From the NCBI GenBank assembly GCA_037384885.1, contig JARRNO010000147.1:1-10340 (forward strand): DNA of 10,340 bases, in the 5' to 3' direction. Under the pieces are notes generated by a model, which saw only the letters and a program-made list of their open reading frames with translations, was not told the origin of the DNA and did not search any database. A program made the position numbers and the translations under genes. Source of the stretch: JARRNO01 sp037384885 (lineage in GTDB: Bacteria > Acidobacteriota > UBA4820 > DSQY01). This document shows, piece after piece, positions 6,902-10,340 of this stretch. Each line of letters starts with the position of its first letter. Positions within the stretch are counted from its first letter, which is position 1.

Positions 6902-8197
6902 TTAGATGAAACAGCGTTCGCGGGCGGCTGCTTCCAGCTCCTCCCGAAAGTCTGGGTGGGCGATCCGGATCAACTCTCTGGCTCTTTCGGACAAGTTTTT
7001 GCCCCAGAGCGACGCCACGCCGTACTCGGTCACCACGTAGTGGACGTCCGCCCTTGTCGTAACAACACCCGAACCCGGTTTGAGAGTGGGAACAATCCGG
7101 GACAACGTTCCCTTTTTCGCCGTAGAGGGGACGGCGATAATCGGCTTCCCGTTCTTACTGGCCGCCGCGCCCCGGATGAAGTCAAGCTGCCCCCCAAAAC
7201 CGCTGTAGATATAGGTTCCGATGGAATCAGAACAGACCTGGCCGGTCAGATCAATTTCCAGCGCCGAATTGATGGCGATCATGTTGTCGTTCTGCGCGAT
7301 CACGAAGGGATTATTGGTGTGTTCCACCGGGTGAAGTTCGAAAAGCGGATTATCATGCACGTAGTCGTAAAGCAGGCTCGTACCCAGGATAAACGTCGCT
7401 ACGACCTTACCGGGATGCAGCGTTTTCCGCGTCCCCGTAATCACGCCTTGCTCCATGGCCCTCACGAGTCCATCGGACAGCATCTCCGTGTGAATTCCCA
7501 AATCCCGCTTGTCCTTCAGGAGAGACAGCACGGCGTCCGGTATCCCGCCGATGCCAAGCTGCAGGGTGGCGCCGTCTGGGATCATGTCGGCGATGTATTG
7601 GGCGATTTTCACTTCCACGTCGGTGGCCGGTTTGCCCTCGAGCTCCACGAGCGGACGCGAGGCCTCGACAATACAAGTGGCGCGGGAAATATGCATGAAA
7701 GAGTCGCCGTGAACCCTGGGCATCTGGTCGTTGACTTGCACGATGATGGTTTTGGCCATATCGAGGGCGGCCTTGGTCGCCATCACTTCCACTCCGAGAC
7801 TCATAAATCCGTGTTCATCCGGGGGCGAGCACATGACCGTGGCCACGTCAACCGGGCAGGCCCCGGAACGAATGGCCTTGGGAATCATGTGAAGGTGGAT
7901 GGGGACATATGCCGCTCTCCCGTCGTTGACCGATGCCCTGTCAGCCGGGCCGACAAAAAGAGAGTTGTGATAAAAGGCCTTTTCCATGCCCGGCTTGGAA
8001 AGGGGGTCGTCACCCAGAAGAAGGACGTGGGAAAGGGTCACATCTTCCAATTCGGGCGCCCTCACCGCCAACGCCTCCATCAGGTCGTAGGGCGCGGCGG
8101 CGTTGCCGCTCAGCATCACCCAATCCCCGGATTGTATGCGGGCTACGGCCTCTTCAGCGGTAGTCAGCTTCGCTTTGTAGTCGCTCATGACGCCCAT
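6902..8197 (-). CDS. acetyl-CoA hydrolase/transferase family protein (4-hydroxybutyrate CoA-transferase-like)
   Basis: Class I CoA-transferases of this family move CoA between acetyl-CoA and acids such as 4-hydroxybutyrate, butyrate or propionate through a glutamyl-CoA intermediate. The 431-residue product is full length: an N-terminal acetyl-CoA hydrolase domain (about 5-200), LGIGGIPDAV at 214-223, the catalytic segment IHTEMLSDG with the active-site glutamate at residue 238, and a C-terminal domain with TNNPFVIAQNDNM, GFGGQLDFIRGA and TEYGVASLWGKN. E238 matches the position reported for the Clostridium aminobutyricum enzyme. The acid substrate cannot be told from sequence. The ATG at 8197 follows GGGAGGGG and begins one base after the stop of ald (TGA-A-ATG), so translation is probably coupled. 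A second ATG three codons in has a weaker ribosome binding site. Function together with ald suggests fermentation or oxidation of an amino acid or short-chain acid; this is inference. Confidence 0.92.
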   Translation of the reverse strand: MGVMSDYKAKLTTAEEAVARIQSGDWVMLSGNAAAPYDLMEALAVRAPELEDVTLSHVLLLGDDPLSKPGMEKAFYHNSLFVGPADRASVNDGRAAYVPIHLHMIPKAIRSGACPVDVATVMCSPPDEHGFMSLGVEVMATKAALDMAKTIIVQVNDQMPRVHGDSFMHISRATCIVEASRPLVELEGKPATDVEVKIAQYIADMIPDGATLQLGIGGIPDAVLSLLKDKRDLGIHTEMLSDGLVRAMEQGVITGTRKTLHPGKVVATFILGTSLLYDYVHDNPLFELHPVEHTNNPFVIAQNDNMIAINSALEIDLTGQVCSDSIGTYIYSGFGGQLDFIRGAAASKNGKPIIAVPSTAKKGTLSRIVPTLKPGSGVVTTRADVHYVVTEYGVASLWGKNLSERARELIRIAHPDFREELEAAARERCFI

Positions 8198-8198
8198 T

Positions 8199-9239
8199 TC
8201 ACCCCTCCCGCACCAACGAGTCGAGATCTTTCGTGTTGTCCACCAAGCCGTTTCTCACCCACTGCCCGTGGTAGGCATAGCAGCCGGAAGCCAGAGGGCC
8301 TCGCTGCCGCAACGTTCCTTCCAGACCCTGCTCTTGCAAGCGGAGCAGGTACGGAAGAAGCACGTGCGTCAGGGCGTGAGTCGCCGAACGGGACACCAGG
8401 GAGGGGCAGTTCGCCACCGCGAAATGGAGGACGTCCTCCCGGACGAACAACCCGCCCGAAGGACCCTGCAGGCGAGTTGTTTCGACGCATCCCCCCTGGT
8501 CGAAGGAAAAATCGATGATGACCGTGCCGGGCCGCATCTCCTTGACCATTTCCCGGGTCACAACGACGGGCGCGACCTCTCCCGGTTTCAACACGGCGCC
8601 GACCAGGACTTCGGCAAAGGCGACGAATTTCTCCAGGTTCTCCCGGGTCGCGAGGGCGGTGATCACCCGCCCGCCGAAAAGCTGGTCCAATTCTTCCAGG
8701 CGCTTTTTCGAACGGTCCAGGATGTAGACGCTGCACCCAAGCCCGAGAAACGTCCGCGCGGCGTAAAACCCAAGCGTCCCCCGGTGTCCCGCGATCTGGG
8801 GAGCCAGACAGCCCGCAATCTCGGAAGACACGCGCAAGATGGGAATCGCCCCGTCTGCTTCCTGGATGACTTCATAGCCCAGCGCCGTGATCCCCTTCTG
8901 TTCCACCGGCTCTTTCAGTTGGTCGAAGGCGACCGCCATGTGCCAGAACGCCAGGACTGACGCGCCCTGGCGCGTCAGTTCGATTTCCCGGTCGGAAGGA
9001 CGGGCGATTTTCACGATCGTATCGGCCCGGCCGAAGACTTCCTCCTGGGTATAGACTACTTGAGCGCCGACCTTCCGGTAGGCTTCGTCCACAAAACCCG
9101 CATCAGCTCCCGCACCGCTCTCCACGATGACCTCGGCCCCGGCTTCCACCAACTCGCGGACTCCGGCCGGGGAAACGGACACGCGCTTTTCTTCGAACGG
9201 CCCTTTGCCGGCCGTCTCTTTTGGCACGCCGAAAAGCAT
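8199..9239 (-). CDS. ald: alanine dehydrogenase/PNT family protein with an internal gap
   Basis: Alanine dehydrogenase interconverts L-alanine with pyruvate and ammonia using NAD. The N-terminus matches the family: FGVPKE at 3-8, R19, SPAGVRELVEAGAEVIVESGAG, K77 and H100 as substrate-binding residues, and SSEIAG at 138-143. The C-terminal part has TLGFYAARTFLGLGCSV, LDQLFGG, DFSFDQGGCVETT and HFAVANCPSLV, which fit the NAD-binding domain and its return. The product is 346 residues instead of about 370-378. The stretch that normally lies between APQIAG and GTLGF, holding GGxGxLLGGVPGV and the first strand of the Rossmann fold, is absent: AGHRGTLG is read straight through at 8778-8789. The frame is kept, but without that strand NAD binding should fail, so either the protein is inactive or about 84 bases were lost in the sequence. 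A GGAGGGG ribosome binding site precedes the ATG. Confidence 0.85.
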   Translation of the reverse strand: MLFGVPKETAGKGPFEEKRVSVSPAGVRELVEAGAEVIVESGAGADAGFVDEAYRKVGAQVVYTQEEVFGRADTIVKIARPSDREIELTRQGASVLAFWHMAVAFDQLKEPVEQKGITALGYEVIQEADGAIPILRVSSEIAGCLAPQIAGHRGTLGFYAARTFLGLGCSVYILDRSKKRLEELDQLFGGRVITALATRENLEKFVAFAEVLVGAVLKPGEVAPVVVTREMVKEMRPGTVIIDFSFDQGGCVETTRLQGPSGGLFVREDVLHFAVANCPSLVSRSATHALTHVLLPYLLRLQEQGLEGTLRQRGPLASGCYAYHGQWVRNGLVDNTKDLDSLVREG

Positions 9240-9543
9240 TTTACCCCTCCATTGGAAAGGATCGTTTTTTATTATTCGTCATGGTTGTCATGGTTAAACT
9301 CCCTCGTTGTCTTCCAGGCGATTATATAACGCCATACTGCGCCGGGGGCCGCCGTAAACCGGGCACGTCATGAGCGTCTTGGGCTTTTCCCCCAATACGG
9401 GAGCATGTTAGAGGCGGCAGAAGTACGGGTGCCGTCCAACCCGTTCAAGGATCTCAAAGCATCGGTCCGAAGTGAGGCTTTTTGCCATGGCCCGCTTCGC
9501 ACTGGAAAAGCCCGGGGCGCTTGACGTGAAGGCGTCTATGGGG
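9240..9543. other. intergenic region between divergent ald and secG
   Basis: No convincing gene lies here. On the minus strand TATAAT at 9326-9321 is a perfect -10 hexamer about 80 bases upstream of ald, but no good -35 is seen at normal spacing. On the plus strand three short hairpins occur in a row: TTGGG/CCCAA (9379-9383 with 9391-9395), ACGGGT/ACCCGT (9425-9430 with 9439-9444) and CGAAGTGAGGC with GCCCGCTTCG (9468-9478 with 9490-9499, one wobble and one bulge). Their role is unknown; they could be chance, a terminator for something unseen, or a leader or small RNA. Confidence 0.4.
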
Positions 9544-9549
9544 TATTCT
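9521..9549 (+). promoter_or_regulatory. sigma70-like promoter of secG and tRNA-Leu
   Basis: TTGACG (9521-9526) and TATTCT (9544-9549) are separated by exactly 17 bases, matching the consensus -35/-10 arrangement, 32 bases before the secG start. This is the strongest promoter seen in the window and probably drives secG and the tRNA gene just after it. Confidence 0.7.
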
Positions 9550-9581
9550 ATTCAGGCGCGTTTGAAACGCGAGGGGGTTTC

Positions 9582-9941
9582 ATGATCACGTTTCTGTGGA
9601 TCGTTTACGTTCTTGTCTGCCTGCTCATGATCGGCATCATCCTTCTCCAGCCTGGGGAAGGCGGCGACCTCGCCTCCGCCTTCGGCGGCGCGTCCTCGCA
9701 GACCGCCTTTGGCGCGCGCGGCTCGGCCACAGTGCTTCAAAAGGCGACGACCATTCTGGCAGTCATTTTTATGGTGTTGTCCATTGTTCTGGTGATCCTG
9801 ACAAACCTTCACCAGAAGAACATCATGGAGCAGAATCTGCCGGCGGTGAAGCAAAACACGCCTGCCCAGCAGGCGCCGCCCGCCTCACCCAAGCAGAATC
9901 CGGCCCCCGGAAGCCAAAGCGCTCCGAAGCCGGCAAAATAG
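9582..9941 (+). CDS. secG: preprotein translocase subunit SecG
   Basis: SecG is the small, non-essential inner-membrane subunit of the SecYEG channel. The 119-residue protein has a first hydrophobic helix (about 3-22), then the conserved LLQPGEGGDLASAFGG and SSQTAFGARGSATVLQKAT cytoplasmic loop (about 21-55), and a second helix at about 56-75. These motifs are diagnostic of the family. The tail, from about residue 83, is low-complexity and rich in glutamine, proline, alanine and lysine, as in many proteobacterial SecG proteins. GAGGGGG precedes the ATG by four bases. A consensus promoter lies just upstream and tRNA-Leu follows 12 bp after the stop, presumably on the same transcript. Confidence 0.96.
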   Translation: MITFLWIVYVLVCLLMIGIILLQPGEGGDLASAFGGASSQTAFGARGSATVLQKATTILAVIFMVLSIVLVILTNLHQKNIMEQNLPAVKQNTPAQQAPPASPKQNPAPGSQSAPKPAK

Positions 9942-9953
9942 AACACACCCCGT

Positions 9954-10040
9954 GCCGAAGTGGTGGAATTGGTAGACACGCCATCTTGAGGGGGTGGTGC
10001 CCAACCGGGCGTGGGGGTTCGAGTCCCCCCTTCGGCACCA
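9954..10040 (+). tRNA. tRNA-Leu(GAG)
   Basis: A complete class II tRNA can be folded. The acceptor stem is GCCGAAG (9954-9960) with CTTCGGC (10030-10036), followed by discriminator A and an encoded CCA (10038-10040). The D arm contains AATTGGTAGAC. The anticodon stem CCATC/GGTGG (9981-9985 with 9993-9997, one T-G pair) encloses TTGAGGG with anticodon GAG at 9988-9990. The long variable arm (TGCCCAACCGGGCG) identifies a leucine or serine type, and the T arm GGGGGTTCGAGTCCCCC is perfect. Sequence and anticodon resemble E. coli leuU, which also follows secG. Confidence 0.97.
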
Positions 10041-10098
10041 TCTTTTGATTCGCATCCCACAGCGGAAAACCCGATAGACTTGAACGCCCACGCGGCGA

Positions 10099-10232
10099 GG
10101 GGCGCGGGGAACGGGGAGGTTCCCCGCATCAGCGGACCCCCCGCGCGAGGGCAGGGGGTGACAAGGCCCGTCAGGGCCTGCCCTCAGGGGGCCGGCCGAG
10201 GCCCCCTAGGGAAAGCGCCCCCGGCGCGCCCC
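10099..10232. repeat. cluster of GC-rich inverted repeats, possible structured RNA
   Basis: No gene is recognised in the 300 bases after the tRNA. Perfect inverted repeats are packed together: GCGGGGAAC/GTTCCCCGC (10104-10112 with 10119-10127), GAGGGCAGG/CCTGCCCTC (10147-10155 with 10177-10185) containing a nested TGAC/GTCA (10159-10162 with 10170-10173), and AGGGGGCC/GGCCCCCT (10186-10193 with 10200-10207). An outer pair GGGGCGCG/CGCGCCCC (10099-10106 with 10225-10232) could close them all into one multibranch structure, competing with the first hairpin by three bases. I find no signature of tmRNA, SRP RNA, 6S RNA or a known riboswitch. High GC makes some pairing expected by chance, but four stems of 8-9 bp in 135 bases is notable. 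Confidence 0.5.
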
Positions 10233-10240
10233 GTGGCGGG

Positions 10241-10263
10241 TTCGAGTCCCACCGGGACTCGAA
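10241..10263. repeat. ten-base-pair palindrome containing a tRNA T-arm-like sequence
   Basis: TTCGAGTCCC (10241-10250) and GGGACTCGAA (10254-10263) are perfect inverted repeats around ACC. With the preceding GGG the left arm is GGGTTCGAGTCCC, 13 bases identical to the T arm of the tRNA-Leu gene 220 bases upstream. It may be a remnant of a tRNA or an integration-related partial duplication. No acceptor stem, D arm or anticodon arm can be found to complete a tRNA. Confidence 0.5.
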
Positions 10264-10282
10264 GGGCGGGGCAGTGTCCGTA

Positions 10283-10329
10283 GGTTTCAACATTTGCCGC
10301 CAACTGCTTGGCGGCGGATGGTAGAAACC
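10283..10329. repeat. long imperfect hairpin near the window end
   Basis: GGTTTC (10283-10288) pairs with GAAACC (10324-10329), and inside it GCCGCCAA (10296-10303) pairs perfectly with TTGGCGGC (10308-10315) around CTGC. The two stems are separated by unpaired internal segments. GAGGAAGGGGA follows at the window edge. It may belong to an RNA or gene leader extending beyond the window; I cannot assign it. Confidence 0.45.
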
Positions 10330-10340
10330 GAGGAAGGGGA

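Noticed and set aside
6956..8518. 520-codon open frame on the plus strand across the CoA-transferase and ald
   Set aside because: It is antisense to two well-identified coupled genes, has no family signature, and its composition is typical of shadow frames.
9241..9291. 16-codon ORF on the minus strand directly before ald (MTTMTNNKKRSFPMEG), possible leader peptide
   Set aside because: It has a possible GGGAG ribosome binding site and ends just before the ald start, but there are no regulatory codon runs or terminator-antiterminator stems, so chance is the simplest view.
10099..10265. tRNA-Sec (selC) gene in the structured tract
   Set aside because: A selC would fit the selenoprotein, and a T-arm-like sequence exists, but no TCA anticodon loop and no matching acceptor stem can be found.
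10011..10283. 90-codon open frame starting inside the tRNA
   Set aside because: It starts within the T arm of tRNA-Leu, runs through inverted repeats, has no ribosome binding site and shows no protein-like pattern.
10270..10340. Start of an RNase P RNA gene at the window end
   Set aside because: A hairpin followed by GAGGAAGGGGA recalls the region before the conserved GAGGAAAGTCC, but the AAAGTCC part is absent, so the identification fails.

Overview
The window is a GC-rich bacterial chromosome segment, most likely from Desulfobacterota (the former Deltaproteobacteria) or a close relative. The support is indirect. It encodes RNase J together with a DUF4388 (PATAN) protein, a Tat translocase, a Gram-negative style lipoprotein chaperone, a CoA-transferase/alanine-dehydrogenase operon of anaerobic flavour, and a UGA-containing SelW-like selenoprotein. 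Each is common in that group but none is proof.

Layout. Positions 79-870 (+) encode TatC, and 951-1382 (+) a small secreted or anchored protein of unknown function. From 6278 down to 1352 (-) runs a likely operon: a DUF4388 protein, ribonuclease J, a broken undecaprenyl-diphosphatase gene (uppP) and a tandem-parvulin peptidyl-prolyl isomerase lipoprotein. Its end overlaps the hypothetical gene tail to tail. Divergent from the operon, 6379-6555 (+) encodes a Trm112-like zinc-ribbon protein. From 9239 down to 6609 (-) lies a second operon: an alanine dehydrogenase family gene with an internal gap, a 4-hydroxybutyrate/acetyl-CoA-transferase family gene, and a 75-residue Rdx-family selenoprotein whose in-frame TGA at 6804-6806 hides it from ordinary gene finding. 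A 342-bp intergenic region (9240-9581) follows, with a clear sigma70-like promoter for secG (9582-9941, +). A tRNA-Leu(GAG) gene (9954-10040) sits 12 bp after secG, the same order as E. coli secG-leuU. The last 300 bp hold no gene but a dense series of GC-rich inverted repeats that I cannot assign to a known RNA.

Main points. (1) The selenoprotein: CTAU redox motif, full Rdx fold signature after the UGA, strong ribosome binding site, and a hairpin just downstream of the UGA that fits a bacterial SECIS. (2) Two conserved genes, uppP and ald, each appear to lack about 28 codons of a highly conserved segment. One loss shifts the frame and the other does not, which raises either pseudogenisation or an assembly or consensus error. 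(3) The structured GC-rich tract after the tRNA. Functionally the genes cover protein export and folding (tatC, secG, PPIase), RNA decay (rnj), tRNA and methyltransferase support (Trm112) and amino-acid or short-chain acid metabolism (ald, CoA-transferase).
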